From Nitrosospira sp. NpAV (lineage in GTDB: Bacteria; Pseudomonadota; Gammaproteobacteria; Burkholderiales; Nitrosomonadaceae): DNA of 64,000 bases. Under the pieces are notes generated by a model that saw only the letters and a program-made list of their open reading frames with translations, made no database searches and was not told where the DNA came from. The position numbers and the translations under genes were made by a program. The stretch spans positions 1 to 64,000 of the forward strand of contig NZ_JXQM01000017.1 in NCBI RefSeq assembly GCF_000832065.1, written 5' to 3'. Below are positions 37,885 to 47,931 of this stretch, piece by piece; position 1 is the stretch's first letter, and every line of letters starts with the position of its first letter.

Positions 37885-40716
37885 ATGGCGCATAACTTGT
37901 TCAATACGCGGAAAGTGCTTCCTCTCGCCGCTGGCAAGAAAGCAAAGTTCTATTCTCTTCCCGCTTTGGAAACGGCGGGTTTGGGAAAGATTTCGCGGTT
38001 GCCGGTTTCCATTCGCATCGTGTTGGAGTCGGTATTGCGCAATTGCGACGGCAGGAAAATTACCGAAGCCCATGTGAAGCGCTTGGCAGGCTGGCAGGCC
38101 GCCGCCGCGCGGACGGATGAGATTCCTTTCGTTGTATCCCGCATCGTATTGCAAGATTTTACGGGCGTGCCACTACTCGTGGATCTGGCGGCGATGCGCG
38201 GCGTGGCAAAGAAAATGGGTAGCGACCCCAAGCTTGTTGAACCGCTTGTGCCGGTTGATCTGGTGGTTGACCACTCCGTCCAGGTCGATTACTACGGTGA
38301 CAAACAGGCGCTCAATCTCAATATGGAAATCGAATTTCGCCGCAACAACGAGCGCTATCAGTTCATAAAATGGGGCATGCAGGCATTTGATACATTCAAG
38401 GTGGTGCCCCCCGGAATTGGTATCGTGCACCAGGTGAATCTGGAATATCTTGCCCGCGGAGTACACCAGAAAGACGGTGTAGTGTATCCCGATACGTTGG
38501 TTGGGACTGATTCGCATACCACCATGATCAATGGCATCGGTGTAGTCGGCTGGGGTGTTGGCGGGATCGAAGCGGAGGCTGGAATGCTGGGGCAACCGGT
38601 TTACTTTCTTACGCCGGATGTGGTGGGGGTGAATCTGACAGGCAGGTTGCGTGGCGGGGTTACCGCCACCGATCTGGTGCTCACCGTTACCGAGATGTTG
38701 CGCAAAGCCAACGTGGTGGGCAAGTTTGTGGAATTCTTTGGTGAAGGCACCGCATCGCTGCGGGTCCCCGATCGCGCCACGATCGCCAATATGGCACCTG
38801 AATATGGCGCCACCATGGGATTCTTTCCGGTGGATGATGCCACCATCGAATATTTCAGGGGTACGGGCCGCAGCGATGAGGAAGTTGCCCTGCTTCAATC
38901 CTACTTCAAGGCTCAGCGGCTGTATGGGATTCCCCGCAAGGGCGACATCGATTACACGCGTGAACTGGAGCTCGATCTGGGCACAGTCGCCCCCTCGCTG
39001 GCCGGCCCGAGGCGCCCTCAGGATCGGATCGAGATCGGCAATATCAAATCCAAATTCACTGAACTTTTCGCCAAGGCCATTATGGAAGGGGGTTATGGTA
39101 GAAAGGCAGCGGATTTGAGCCAAAGTTATCCAGTGCGCGGCTGCGATGACCTCCATAACGCCATGGAGGCCATCACTGGCAGCTCGAACGGTCATGCGGT
39201 GCGGCCGGGCACCGAAAGGAATATTACGGAGATGGTCGACAACCGTCCGATACTGGTAATGGAAGAAGTGCCATTATGTATACCGGAAGCCCCGTTTAAC
39301 CTTGGTCACGGCGATATTCTAATCGCGGCAATCACGTCATGCACGAACACTTCGAACCCCAGCGTACTGATCGCCGCCGGCTTGCTGGCAAAGAAAGCGG
39401 TAGAGAAAGGGCTGACGGTGAAGCCGCATATCAAGACGTCGCTTGCTCCCGGATCAAGAGTGGTGACGGAATATCTCACCGCTACCGGCTTGCTGCCCTA
39501 TCTCGAAAAACTCGGCTTTAATCTGGCGGGCTACGGTTGCACGACTTGTATCGGCAACTCCGGACCTTTGTCGGAACCCATCGAAGAAGCTGTGGTAACA
39601 CATGATCTGGTGTGTGCCGCGGTGCTCTCGGGTAATCGTAATTTCGAGGCAAGAATTCACCCCAGCATCCGCGCCAATTTTCTCGCGTCTCCACCGCTGG
39701 TGGTGGCGTACGCTATCGCGGGCACCATACTCACGGATTTGATGACGGAACCGCTGGGTTTCGGCGAGGACAATAAACCTGTCTGGCTCGGTGATGTCTG
39801 GCCGAGCGAGGACGAAATTCATGGGTTGATGAAATTCGCCGCCAACGCGAAAACGTTTCGCCGCCTCTACAGCAATCTCACCAAGAATCATCCGTTATGG
39901 AACAATATATCCTCGGTTTCGGGGCAGGTGTATGATTGGCCAAAATCCACCTATATTGCCGAACCACCGTTTTTCGAGAATTTTTCCATGCAGCCGGAAC
40001 GCCCCGGCGCCATACGCAATGCGCGCGTACTGGCCATATTCGGCGATTCCGTCACTACCGATCACATCAGTCCCGCAGGCTCTATTAAGGATACTTCGCC
40101 GGCAGGTCAATACTTGCTGGCAAGCGGTGTTTCGAAGTCGGATTTCAACAGCTACGGGGCACGCCGCGGCAATCATGAAGTGATGATGCGCGGTACTTTT
40201 GCCAATGTACGCATCAAAAATCTGATGATACCCGGCAGCGAAGGAGGCGTCACCCTGCATCAACCGGATGGCCGGCAGATGAGCATTTACGATGCTGCCA
40301 TGAAGTATATTGCGGATGGAGTGCCAACGGTGGTATTTGGAGGCGAGGAGTACGGCGCTGGCTCCAGCCGTGATTGGGCCGCGAAGGGAACTCAGTTGCT
40401 CGGTGTCAAGGCGGTAATCGCCCGCAGCTTTGAACGTATACACCGCAGCAATCTCGTTGGGATGGGCGTGTTGCCATTGCAGTTCAAGGACAATGCCAGC
40501 GCCCAGTCGATGGGCATCAAAGGCGATGAACAATTCGATCTTCTGGGCTTGGATGATATCCGCCCGCAGCAGAGCGTAACACTGGTGATTCATGGCAGTG
40601 ATGGTTCGCGCCGCGAAATCGGTTTATTGAGCCGAATTGATACCGCCATCGAGGTGGACTATTACATGCACGGCGGCATATTACCTTACGTTCTCAGGGA
40701 TCTCATGAAATCCTGA
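37885..40716 (+). CDS. acnA: Aconitate hydratase A
   Basis: A 943-residue aconitase of the AcnA/IRP1 type, interconverting citrate and isocitrate. The [4Fe-4S] ligands are Cys486 ([11 protein letters not shown]), Cys552 and Cys555 ([12 protein letters not shown]). [20 protein letters not shown] and the C-terminal swivel-domain motif [13 protein letters not shown] are intact. GAAGGAG precedes the ATG. It is somewhat longer than the 890-900 usual for AcnA. Position next to prp genes suggests it also hydrates 2-methyl-cis-aconitate. Confidence 0.96.
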   Translation: MAHNLFNTRKVLPLAAGKKAKFYSLPALETAGLGKISRLPVSIRIVLESVLRNCDGRKITEAHVKRLAGWQAAAARTDEIPFVVSRIVLQDFTGVPLLVDLAAMRGVAKKMGSDPKLVEPLVPVDLVVDHSVQVDYYGDKQALNLNMEIEFRRNNERYQFIKWGMQAFDTFKVVPPGIGIVHQVNLEYLARGVHQKDGVVYPDTLVGTDSHTTMINGIGVVGWGVGGIEAEAGMLGQPVYFLTPDVVGVNLTGRLRGGVTATDLVLTVTEMLRKANVVGKFVEFFGEGTASLRVPDRATIANMAPEYGATMGFFPVDDATIEYFRGTGRSDEEVALLQSYFKAQRLYGIPRKGDIDYTRELELDLGTVAPSLAGPRRPQDRIEIGNIKSKFTELFAKAIMEGGYGRKAADLSQSYPVRGCDDLHNAMEAITGSSNGHAVRPGTERNITEMVDNRPILVMEEVPLCIPEAPFNLGHGDILIAAITSCTNTSNPSVLIAAGLLAKKAVEKGLTVKPHIKTSLAPGSRVVTEYLTATGLLPYLEKLGFNLAGYGCTTCIGNSGPLSEPIEEAVVTHDLVCAAVLSGNRNFEARIHPSIRANFLASPPLVVAYAIAGTILTDLMTEPLGFGEDNKPVWLGDVWPSEDEIHGLMKFAANAKTFRRLYSNLTKNHPLWNNISSVSGQVYDWPKSTYIAEPPFFENFSMQPERPGAIRNARVLAIFGDSVTTDHISPAGSIKDTSPAGQYLLASGVSKSDFNSYGARRGNHEVMMRGTFANVRIKNLMIPGSEGGVTLHQPDGRQMSIYDAAMKYIADGVPTVVFGGEEYGAGSSRDWAAKGTQLLGVKAVIARSFERIHRSNLVGMGVLPLQFKDNASAQSMGIKGDEQFDLLGLDDIRPQQSVTLVIHGSDGSRREIGLLSRIDTAIEVDYYMHGGILPYVLRDLMKS

Positions 40717-40744
40717 AAAGGAGCGTGCATCTTAACGCGACAAG

Positions 40745-40809
40745 CCGGACTATACAGCTAAAACCAAGATCAGGGGGAGGGCGAATTTGGTTCCTGCTGA
40801 ATAGTCCGG
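40745..40809. terminator. Long nested stem-loop between acnA and Crp-like gene
   Basis: CCGGACTAT (40745-40753) pairs perfectly with ATAGTCCGG (40801-40809); after one A:A mismatch CAGC pairs with GCTG, and after an internal loop ACCAA (40763-40767) pairs with TTGGT (40787-40791). The apical loop is G-rich (AGGGGGAGGG). It lies 28 bp after the acnA stop and 8 bp from the Crp-like gene's stop, so it can act on both convergent messages. There is no long T-run on either side, so simple intrinsic termination is not certain. Confidence 0.5.
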
Positions 40810-40817
40810 GGTTCTCC

Positions 40818-41594
40818 TCAATTTACAGCCCAGAGTTCCTTACTGATGCGGTATTTGGGCGCTGCCGGCGCGGGATCGGAAATCTCGCGATGAGGTAAGA
40901 GGCGTCCGTATTCATTGTTTACCACTGCGTAACATTCGCATATGGAATCTTCCAGTTCCTCGCGGTCCAAGACGGTGATATGACCACGGCTATATCGAAT
41001 TGCTCCGATCGTCTGAAGCTTAAGCGCGGCTTGAGTCACGCTTTCCCTGCGCACGCCCAACATGATCGCTATCTGCTCGTGCGTCATTTGTAACTCATTG
41101 CCCGACAATCGATCCAGACTCATCAGCAGGAAACGGCCCAGTTGTTGCTCTATGTTATGGTGCCGGTTGCACACGGCGTTCTGTGCGGTTTGGGTAATCA
41201 GCGCCTGGGTGTAATGCAACACCAGCCGCTGAAATTTTCCGCGTGAATCGAATTCCTTCTTCAATATGTTCGCCTTGATTCGATAAGCCGCCCCTGCGCT
41301 CTGGACTACGACCCCGCCGGGCATGCCGCCGCCGCCCAAGAGGGTCGAAATACCGGTAAGGCCCTCGTTGCCGATGATTGCAAGACGCACTGAAGTGCCA
41401 TTTTCCACGCCATATACCGGTGCAACGATGCTGGTGGTCGGAAAATACACGTGATTGATGGAAGCGCCGGGTTCATAAACTACCTGCCCCAACGACAAGA
41501 ATGTGAATTCAAGGTACGGTAGAAGTCTCGCATAATCTTCCGTAGGCAGGGCCGCAAGAATTCGGTTTTGCTTCGGGCTTTGCAGTGAAAACAT
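40818..41594 (-). CDS. Crp/Fnr-family transcriptional regulator
   Basis: A 258-residue regulator with an N-terminal cyclic-nucleotide-binding-like domain (about 15-130; GQVVYEPGASINHVYFP) and a C-terminal winged helix (about 165-225; MTHEQIAIMLGVRRESVTQA is the recognition region). There are no N-terminal Cys for an Fnr-type cluster, and the CRP cAMP-contact motif is not preserved, so the ligand is unknown. A GGAGGT lies ten bases before the ATG. It is not in an operon. Similar proteins with this long N-terminus are common in nitrifiers and rhizobia, but targets are unknown. Confidence 0.88.
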   Translation of the reverse strand: MFSLQSPKQNRILAALPTEDYARLLPYLEFTFLSLGQVVYEPGASINHVYFPTTSIVAPVYGVENGTSVRLAIIGNEGLTGISTLLGGGGMPGGVVVQSAGAAYRIKANILKKEFDSRGKFQRLVLHYTQALITQTAQNAVCNRHHNIEQQLGRFLLMSLDRLSGNELQMTHEQIAIMLGVRRESVTQAALKLQTIGAIRYSRGHITVLDREELEDSICECYAVVNNEYGRLLPHREISDPAPAAPKYRISKELWAVN

Positions 41595-42194
41595 AATGAA
41601 AATACCTCCATATGTTATTGCTGTTTTGCCAAAGTCTATCCTTCGACCATGACGCTGTTAAGACACGTTTCAAGAGCAATCGGGGCAGTCAATCAGCTGC
41701 GCAGGATCAGCGCTATCGCCATGTGCCTTGGGTGCGATGTTTTTTTTTACGTTGATTACCTCCATCGAGTGAATGCTAGCAGCCGCAAATTTAATGCTTT
41801 GCTATCGGACCAGATTTTTTTAGGCGGCCTACACCCATTGAATGACAGGTATCATTCAATAGATAAAGCATTTATCATGCCAGAAATAATTATCTATATA
41901 AAACAGGAGATTAATATATAAGATAGGAGAAAATAGGCAGTTACTGTTGCTTCTCAGCAACGTGAAAGTGGTGAAGTTATGTAAACTATTGATAATAAGT
42001 ATTTAGTTTGTGTCTCCAAATAGCGACGGATAAAACTAAAAATAATATCAATATGTTGCATGAGGTGAGGAATGTTCTGATTTCGTACTTAATCTGCCTG
42101 TATTCAGATCGTTAACCCCGAATGTCATGCTGGTAAACTTTACATGGTCGAACGCGTTACTAAAAAAAGGATTACACATTTGATAGAAAAAAGC
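41595..42194. other. AT-rich intergenic region with inverted repeat
   Basis: Divergent region of about 600 bp. It is clearly AT-richer than its surroundings and contains the perfect inverted repeat at 41837-41860. An open frame at 41649-41921 has no ribosome site or family features and I do not call it. Promoters for both flanking genes should lie here, but I cannot assign them. Confidence 0.45.
41837..41860. promoter_or_regulatory. Perfect 9-bp inverted repeat, possible operator
   Basis: ATTGAATGA, a 6-base spacer (CAGGTA), then TCATTCAAT. The symmetry and spacing suit a dimeric regulator; it lies about 245 bp upstream of the Crp-like gene and about 335 bp upstream of the Cys-rich lipoprotein gene. 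It is not a match to the canonical CRP (TGTGA-N6-TCACA) or FNR (TTGAT-N4-ATCAA) site, though the layout with N6 resembles the former. Function inferred only. Confidence 0.4.
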
Positions 42195-42803
42195 ATGATT
42201 TCAGTTCCGCGTGCCATTATTCTTGCCATTCTATTAAGTAGCCTTTCCGGTTGCGTCATGTTCGCTCCCCGCTATCAGATCATGCATCGCTATGAACCGC
42301 CCACAGACCCCGCAAGTGGGATATGCCTGGAAAAATGCACGCAGAAGCTGGAGGGATGCCAGCAACGTTGCACATCCATTTACCAGTCATGTCTGAAGCG
42401 TATAGAACCGCTGGCGGACGAGAGATATAACAAAGCGGTACAGCGCTATGAGAATGAGCTCAGCAGCTACCGGCAGCGGATGAATTCACGCTTTCTCGGT
42501 TGGGGCCGCGCTGGCCTGGGGTGGGGCGGTTCCGCCTGGGGATGGGGCGGATCGCCATGGGGATGGGGCGGATCGCCGTGGGGATGGGGAGGGCCCTATT
42601 ATGGGCTGGGATATTCTTATCCTTTCTATTATCCTGCACCGCCAATCAGGCCAGATCGTAACAGGGAGTTTGATCGGCTGCGCTATGAACAATGCGAGGT
42701 TGAATGCGGCTGTCAATCGGTCCAGGACGCATGTTTCTTAAGTTGCGGCGGCAGGAAAATCGTGGAGGAGCGGTGTATCGCGAATTGTCCAAAATTGAAA
42801 TGA
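42195..42803 (+). CDS. Cys-rich lipoprotein with Gly/Trp repeats
   Basis: A 202-residue lipoprotein: signal helix RAIILAILLSSLSGC with lipobox LSGC. The mature part has an N-terminal block of CX3C pairs (CLEKC-x6-CQQRC-x6-C), a charged helical stretch, a GWGGSPW repeat region, a Tyr/Pro-rich segment and a C-terminal block with three more CX3C pairs (CEVEC, CFLSC, CIANC). The spacing suggests disulfide-bonded helical hairpins at both ends of a flexible linker. I do not recognise a family. An in-frame ATG at 42144 would add 17 residues; I prefer the inner ATG as it gives a normal signal peptide. Confidence 0.7.
   Translation: MISVPRAIILAILLSSLSGCVMFAPRYQIMHRYEPPTDPASGICLEKCTQKLEGCQQRCTSIYQSCLKRIEPLADERYNKAVQRYENELSSYRQRMNSRFLGWGRAGLGWGGSAWGWGGSPWGWGGSPWGWGGPYYGLGYSYPFYYPAPPIRPDRNREFDRLRYEQCEVECGCQSVQDACFLSCGGRKIVEERCIANCPKLK
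42519..42593 (+). repeat. 21-bp tandem repeats encoding GWGGSPW
   Basis: Units at 42519-42539, 42540-42560 and 42561-42581, with a partial fourth, each encode GWGGS(A/P)W. The second and third copies differ by one base, pointing to recent slippage. The period is a multiple of three, so copy-number change keeps the frame. Confidence 0.8.
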
Positions 42804-42854
42804 TTCCGGCTGATATTTCTTTGGAGACGAATTTAGGATCAACCGGGGTCAGAT

Positions 42855-43685
42855 TTATATAGATACTTCCAGGCTGTCTATCAGTCGGGTTTTACCCAGC
42901 CGCGCAGCGCCAAGGATCACCATATCGCCATCATCCTCTTGCGCTGGAACCAGCGTATCGCGTTGCAGCACCGCAATGTAATCCGTTTTCCAGCCATGAG
43001 CGTCGAGCTCTTCTTTTGCGTTTTGCCGCAATGCATGAGAATTTCTGTTGCCGTTCTCTATTTCCCATTTGATTTGCGATAAAACTCGATAAAGCCGCAC
43101 TGCCTCGATACGTTCTTCGTTTGACAGGTAGCGATTACGGGAACTCAACGCCAGATTATCCGATGTGCGTATGGTTTCCCCTGCGATGATTTCCAAGGGT
43201 AGATTGAATTGCCGCACCAGTTCACGCATGATATGCAGTTGCTGGTAATCTTTTTTTCCGAAAATCGCCACGTGGGGTTGCACGATATTGAAAAGCTTCA
43301 GTACGACCGTTGCTACCCCACGGAAAAATCCGGGACGAAACTCGCCTTCCAGCATATTCGCTACCGGTGGAGGTTCCAACATAAAGTCCTGTCGCACGGG
43401 GTAAAGGCTTTTCTCATCGGGCGAGAAAACAACGTTAGTGCCTTGATTCTTTAATAGCTCACAGTCATCCGCCAGAGTACGCGGATACCGATCAAAATCC
43501 TCTGTCGGTGCAAATTGCAGGCGGTTAACAAAAATACTCGCCACTACGCATTTCGCGTTTCGTTGTGCGATCCGAATCAGCGATAAATGGCCTTCGTGCA
43601 AACCACCCATGGTGGGAACAAAGGCAATGGAAGATTCCCGCTGGAGGCGGCGGCGCAAGGATGAGATCTCGGTGATAATTTCCAC
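42855..43685 (-). CDS. panC: Pantothenate synthetase
   Basis: A 276-residue ATP-dependent ligase joining pantoate and beta-alanine, the last step of pantothenate synthesis. [14 protein letters not shown] carries the HxGH nucleotide motif, [18 protein letters not shown] and FGKKDYQQL are typical, and SSRNRYLS is the KMSKS-like loop. It lies 12 bp after panB in one operon with the folate and RNA genes upstream. Confidence 0.96.
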   Translation of the reverse strand: MEIITEISSLRRRLQRESSIAFVPTMGGLHEGHLSLIRIAQRNAKCVVASIFVNRLQFAPTEDFDRYPRTLADDCELLKNQGTNVVFSPDEKSLYPVRQDFMLEPPPVANMLEGEFRPGFFRGVATVVLKLFNIVQPHVAIFGKKDYQQLHIMRELVRQFNLPLEIIAGETIRTSDNLALSSRNRYLSNEERIEAVRLYRVLSQIKWEIENGNRNSHALRQNAKEELDAHGWKTDYIAVLQRDTLVPAQEDDGDMVILGAARLGKTRLIDSLEVSI

Positions 43686-43697
43686 TCTGTTTGTAAC

Positions 43698-44489
43698 TCA
43701 GAATACATGCTCCGGCCCGGGAAACTCTCCAGTTTTAACTGACCTGACGTAATGCTCTACCGCCTCATGGATGCTGCTTGCACCGATCATGAAATTCCTC
43801 ATGAATCGGGCTTTCTTGCCGGAATAGATACCTAGCATGTCATAAAGTACCAATACTTGCGCCGAGCAATCCACGCCGGCGCCAATGCCGATGGTGGGGA
43901 TGGATAGTTTTCTGGTAACTTTTTTGGCGAGCGCAGCGGGAACAACTTCCATCAGCAGCATAGCCGCCCCCGCCTTTTCCAGGGCGACCGCGTCTTCCAA
44001 CAATTGTTTTGCCTGGTGGTCTGTTTTACCTTGTACCGTGTAGCCACCCAGTTGATTTACCGATTGCGGTGTCACGCCGATATGAGCGCAAACCGGGATA
44101 CCGCGCCGGGTCAGGAATTCAACGGTTTCCGCCATGACGCAGCCGCCCTCGATCTTGACCATATTGGCACCCACGGCCATGAGTTCGGCGGCGTTCTCAA
44201 ATGTGTCTTCGGGGGCCACCTGGGAGGTACCGAACGGCATATCAGCCATGATGAATGCTTTGCTTGAGCCGCGTGCCACACAACGTGTGTGATAAATCAT
44301 GTCATCCAAAGTGACGGGAAGGGTACTCTCTTCGCCCTGGAGAACGTTACCTAGCGAATCACCCACCAGCAGAATATCGACACCGGCATTCTCCAGCAGC
44401 GCCGCAAAACTCGCATCGTAACAGGTGAGGATGGCAATTTTTTCCCCATCGTCACGCATCTTTTGTAGATCACCTTGTGTAGTACGCAT
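43698..44489 (-). CDS. panB: 3-Methyl-2-oxobutanoate hydroxymethyltransferase
   Basis: A 263-residue barrel enzyme making ketopantoate from 2-oxoisovalerate and methylene-THF. Mg-binding and catalytic residues lie in [25 protein letters not shown] and VKIEGG, with Glu in LLMEVVPA. I take the ATG at 44489, which has TAGGAG eight bases upstream; the ATG at 44510 would overlap the kinase gene by 11 bp. It is followed by panC. Confidence 0.96.
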   Translation of the reverse strand: MRTTQGDLQKMRDDGEKIAILTCYDASFAALLENAGVDILLVGDSLGNVLQGEESTLPVTLDDMIYHTRCVARGSSKAFIMADMPFGTSQVAPEDTFENAAELMAVGANMVKIEGGCVMAETVEFLTRRGIPVCAHIGVTPQSVNQLGGYTVQGKTDHQAKQLLEDAVALEKAGAAMLLMEVVPAALAKKVTRKLSIPTIGIGAGVDCSAQVLVLYDMLGIYSGKKARFMRNFMIGASSIHEAVEHYVRSVKTGEFPGPEHVF

Positions 44490-44499
44490 AACTAAACTC

Positions 44500-45141
44500 C
44501 TAGAGTCCACGATTGAAATATTCCCGAGGGCTGCGCATCTGTTCCAGTTGTTGCAACAATAGATCGAAATCTTCCTGACTATCGACGAAATTGAGATTCT
44601 CGCTGTTGATCATCATGACTGGCGCATCCTCGTATTGATGAAAGAAGCGAGTATAACTTTCAGCCAGCCGCCACAGGTATTCTTGAGAGATGTTTTTCTC
44701 GAAGGTATTGCCGCGCCGCTTCACCCGTTCAATCAGCGTGGCGGGAGAAGCCTGTAAATAAATCACCAGGTCGGGTGGCGGAACCTGGAGTTGCAAGTGA
44801 CGATAAATTTGCTGATAGAGTTCATACTCGGCATCGCTTAGCGTAAGGCGGGCAAACAGTTGGTCTTTGTCGAGCAGAAAATCGCTTACGGTTACCTGGG
44901 TGAACATATCCATTTGCGCAAAGCTCTGCAATTGATTCGCTCGCTGGAATAGAAAAAATAACTGCGTCGGCAGGGCATAGCGGGAAATATCGCCATAAAA
45001 TTTTTCAAGAAATGGATTTTCGCCGGGCTTTTCCAGCAACAGCGCGCCGTTCAGGTAGTTTGCCATGCGTTGCGCCAGACTGGTCTTGCCTACGCCTATG
45101 GGCCCCTCGACGACAATGTAGCGGTATTTTTCCAGTTTCAT
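44500..45141 (-). CDS. Deoxynucleoside kinase family protein
   Basis: A 213-residue kinase of the deoxyadenosine/deoxyguanosine kinase (dNK) family. Walker A is [11 protein letters not shown] (about 14-24); [17 protein letters not shown] and [20 protein letters not shown] are the family substrate and lid regions. It phosphorylates deoxynucleosides for salvage; exact substrate unknown. Its start directly follows the folK stop without a gap. A gene of this type between folK and panB is a common betaproteobacterial arrangement. Confidence 0.88.
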   Translation of the reverse strand: MKLEKYRYIVVEGPIGVGKTSLAQRMANYLNGALLLEKPGENPFLEKFYGDISRYALPTQLFFLFQRANQLQSFAQMDMFTQVTVSDFLLDKDQLFARLTLSDAEYELYQQIYRHLQLQVPPPDLVIYLQASPATLIERVKRRGNTFEKNISQEYLWRLAESYTRFFHQYEDAPVMMINSENLNFVDSQEDFDLLLQQLEQMRSPREYFNRGL

Positions 45142-45642
45142 TTATTCTTGTACCACTCTCTGTTCCGTGCAAGCAGCCAGCAACTCGCCGACTGCCCCAT
45201 GTCCCGGAACACGGCAATCCGGTGCAATTTCCAGAAGCGGCTGCAATACGAATACACGCTGGTGCATACGGGGATGAGGCAGGATCAGATCGCCTTCGTC
45301 GCATTGCAGATCACCATACATCAGTATATCCAGGTCGAGCGTTCGCGGAGCGTTGGGATATTCGCGCACGCGTCCATGGGAATGCTCGATCTCAAGCAGT
45401 GCTTTGAGCAGGGCGCGTGGAGCGAGGGTGGTTTCAATTTGCGCCACCGCATTGATGAAATCAGGCTGGTCAAGCCACCCCACCGGCGCGGTTCGATAAA
45501 ATGCGGAGTGTTTCAGCAAGCGGCAGGCGGGAAGTTTCGTCAGCTCATTAAGGGCCTGACGTACATGGGACGCCGGATCATCCAGATTACTGCCCAGTGC
45601 AATAAAAGCCTGTTGGACAGGCTGCGGTACAGAAGATGACAT
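45142..45642 (-). CDS. folK: HPPK, folate synthesis
   Basis: A 166-residue 2-amino-4-hydroxy-6-hydroxymethyldihydropteridine pyrophosphokinase. IALGSNLDDP at the start, PRTLDLDILMYGD (Mg-binding Asp pair) and LILPHPRMHQRVFVLQPLLE are the family motifs. It transfers pyrophosphate from ATP to the pterin ahead of FolP. It abuts pcnB upstream and the dNK gene downstream with no spacing, so one message is likely. Confidence 0.96.
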   Translation of the reverse strand: MSSSVPQPVQQAFIALGSNLDDPASHVRQALNELTKLPACRLLKHSAFYRTAPVGWLDQPDFINAVAQIETTLAPRALLKALLEIEHSHGRVREYPNAPRTLDLDILMYGDLQCDEGDLILPHPRMHQRVFVLQPLLEIAPDCRVPGHGAVGELLAACTEQRVVQE

Positions 45643-47043
45643 TTATTTCACCATATCCGCGGCCTTATGGTCGCTTACGGCATCGCTGGACGCTGATTTG
45701 GAGCGGCTACGGTTTCTTCTCCGCTTTTTTTGCATCTCATCCTTGAGCAGCATGGCTTCGCGTTCACCGGAGCCGACGCGCTGAAATGCCTCCCACCATT
45801 TGCCCAGCTCCATGTCTATCTCGCCGCTTTCGCAACGGAGCAGCATAAAATCATACGCGGCCCGGAAGCGGGGGTGTTCCAGCAAACGAAACGGCTTGCG
45901 GCCCGACCTGCCGGTAAAACGTGGCTGCATAGCCCAGATTTCCTTCATAATGGCATCGTAACGATGCGGAATCGCGAGTTTTTTATTTTGTACCGCCAAC
46001 ACGTCATCCATGGCTTGATGCAGCGCGAGGATCGTTTTTTCTCCGGCGCCTTGACGGTTATTCCATACCGCGAGCACTTCATGCCATAACAGAGCCGCGA
46101 ACAGGAAGCCGGGAGATACAGGTTTTTCCTGCTGCACGCGCTCATCGGTATTCTTGAGCGCAAGTGTGATGAAGCGCTCACCCAGTGGTTGCTCCAGTAT
46201 CACGTCAAGCATGGGCAGCAAACCGTGGTGCAAGCCGCGTGTGCGTAAATCGATCACACAGGCCAAGGCGTGACCGGACAGCAGCAGCTTTAACATTTCG
46301 TCGAATAGCCGTGACGGCGGTACGTTCTGCAATAATGGAGCAAGGTCGCCGATAGGCGCGGCGGTGTCCGCGTCTATCTGCATATCCAGTTTAGCCGCGA
46401 GCCGGACTGCCCGCAGCATTCGGACCGGGTCCTCCCGATACCGCCGCAAGGGATCGCCAATGATACGCAAGCGCTTCGCCTTGATATCTTCATAGCCGTT
46501 CAGGTAATCCCAGATTTCTTCATGGACGGGATCAAAGAACAAGGCGTTGACAGTAAAATCGCGCCGTTTCGCGTCCTCTTCCTGGCTGCCGAATACATTG
46601 TCCCGCAAAAGGCGTCCATGTTCGTCAGCATGCACGTTGGCTGTGGCCCCATCGTTCTCGCTAGTCAGCGTATCCCCGCGGAAGGTCGAAACTTCGACTG
46701 TTTCGGCACCGCACATTACATGCACCAGGCGGAAACGACGGCCGATAATGCGTGAGCGGCGGAAAAGGGCGCGCACTTGCTCAGGTGTGGCATTAGTAGC
46801 GATATCAAAATCTTTCGGATCCAGTCCCAGCAGCAAATCGCGAGCTGCGCCACCCACGACGAAAGCGGAGTATCCGGCTTCCTGTAAGCCTGAGGTAACT
46901 TTCAGCGCACAGGGATTGATGTGTTCGCGCGTAATGCCATGCTGCTTACGCGAGATGATGTGTACACCGGCGGGCGGGCGGGAAGCGGAAATGGAAGTAG
47001 ATGGCTTGGTGCCGAAAACGCGATGGAGAAATTTACGGATCAT
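45643..47043 (-). CDS. pcnB: Poly(A) polymerase I
   Basis: A 466-residue class II nucleotidyltransferase adding 3' poly(A) tails that promote RNA decay. AFVVGGAARDLLLGLDPKDF, the DFDIAT metal motif, RRFRLVHVM and RRDFTVNALFFDP place it in the PcnB/CCA family. The long basic C-terminus (KKRRRNRSRSKS) and position next to folK identify PcnB rather than tRNA CCA-transferase. It begins the operon running to panC. Confidence 0.93.
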   Translation of the reverse strand: MIRKFLHRVFGTKPSTSISASRPPAGVHIISRKQHGITREHINPCALKVTSGLQEAGYSAFVVGGAARDLLLGLDPKDFDIATNATPEQVRALFRRSRIIGRRFRLVHVMCGAETVEVSTFRGDTLTSENDGATANVHADEHGRLLRDNVFGSQEEDAKRRDFTVNALFFDPVHEEIWDYLNGYEDIKAKRLRIIGDPLRRYREDPVRMLRAVRLAAKLDMQIDADTAAPIGDLAPLLQNVPPSRLFDEMLKLLLSGHALACVIDLRTRGLHHGLLPMLDVILEQPLGERFITLALKNTDERVQQEKPVSPGFLFAALLWHEVLAVWNNRQGAGEKTILALHQAMDDVLAVQNKKLAIPHRYDAIMKEIWAMQPRFTGRSGRKPFRLLEHPRFRAAYDFMLLRCESGEIDMELGKWWEAFQRVGSGEREAMLLKDEMQKKRRRNRSRSKSASSDAVSDHKAADMVK

Positions 47044-47072
47044 TACGAAATTTGAGAAGCATCAAGGACGGA

Positions 47073-47861
47073 TTATACACCCGGCATCGTTTCGGGTACG
47101 AAATGCCGCCCATGGTTCACAACGATCTCCTTAATATTGCATTGGTAAAGCGCCTCAAGATTGGACTGGTTGAGTGTCTCTTCCGTGCTTCCGCTGATAG
47201 CCTGACCATTATCAAACAACATCAAAACATGATCGCAAAAACGGCTTGCCCAGCTAATATCATGTAGCACCATCACCACCAGCGCGCTACCTTGTCTGGC
47301 CAGTGCGCTAAACAGCGTCATGGCAAGAAGCTGGTGGCGCAGATCCAGATGTTGCAGGGGTTCGTCCAGTAAATAGCATACTGGCGACTGTGTAAGCAAT
47401 AAAGCGATACGCGCTCGCTGCCGCTCGCCACCGGAAAGGGTAATAAGCGGCCGATGGGCGAGGCTGGTCAATTCCATTTGCTCAATGGCTTGTAGTGCCA
47501 TGTCCCGGTCAACGGCGTTCCAGCCAAACATATTTTTGACATGAGGATAGCGCCCCAGTAATACATATTCGTATACGCTGCCCCAGAATTCGCCGGGTTC
47601 TTCCTGCAACATGACGCCAAGCTTACGCGCAAGCTGGCGCCGGGACCAGGTTTGTGGCGGCTTCCCTGCCACCATGACGGAAGACTCGTTTCCGTTGCCG
47701 ACGGGATGCAAGCCGCCTAACGCATGTATCAATGTCGTCTTACCACAACCATTCTGGCCGAGTATGGCCCAACATTCGCCCGGTTTGACAGTCAAGCTTA
47801 AATTGCGGCACAGCTGCTTGCCGGGATATTGCAGGGTTAGATTCTGGGCTTGTAGAAACAT
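47073..47861 (-). CDS. Orphan FecE/BtuD-type ABC transporter ATPase
   Basis: A 262-residue ABC ATPase: Walker A GQNGCGKTTLIHA (about 36-48), Q-loop MLQEEPGEFWG, signature LSGGERQRARIAL and Walker B CYLLDEPLQHLD. The sequence is closest to the ATPases of iron-siderophore, heme or cobalamin importers. No permease or binding-protein gene adjoins, so partners must be encoded elsewhere. It lies between pcnB and recG, 29 bp before pcnB. Confidence 0.85.
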   Translation of the reverse strand: MFLQAQNLTLQYPGKQLCRNLSLTVKPGECWAILGQNGCGKTTLIHALGGLHPVGNGNESSVMVAGKPPQTWSRRQLARKLGVMLQEEPGEFWGSVYEYVLLGRYPHVKNMFGWNAVDRDMALQAIEQMELTSLAHRPLITLSGGERQRARIALLLTQSPVCYLLDEPLQHLDLRHQLLAMTLFSALARQGSALVVMVLHDISWASRFCDHVLMLFDNGQAISGSTEETLNQSNLEALYQCNIKEIVVNHGRHFVPETMPGV

Positions 47862-47931
47862 CGTTGATATCCGGCTAAATCCTCATGTCCATGTTGAGAT
47901 TCGGGAACGGCTGCAAGCAAGCGATAGTCTG

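Noticed and set aside
38173-39195. 340-codon leftward frame opposite acnA
   Set aside because: His- and Ile-rich shadow of acnA codons; no start signal or domain.
41649-41921. 90-codon frame upstream of the Cys-rich lipoprotein
   Set aside because: No ribosome site, no family resemblance, AT-driven composition; the palindrome inside suggests regulatory DNA instead.
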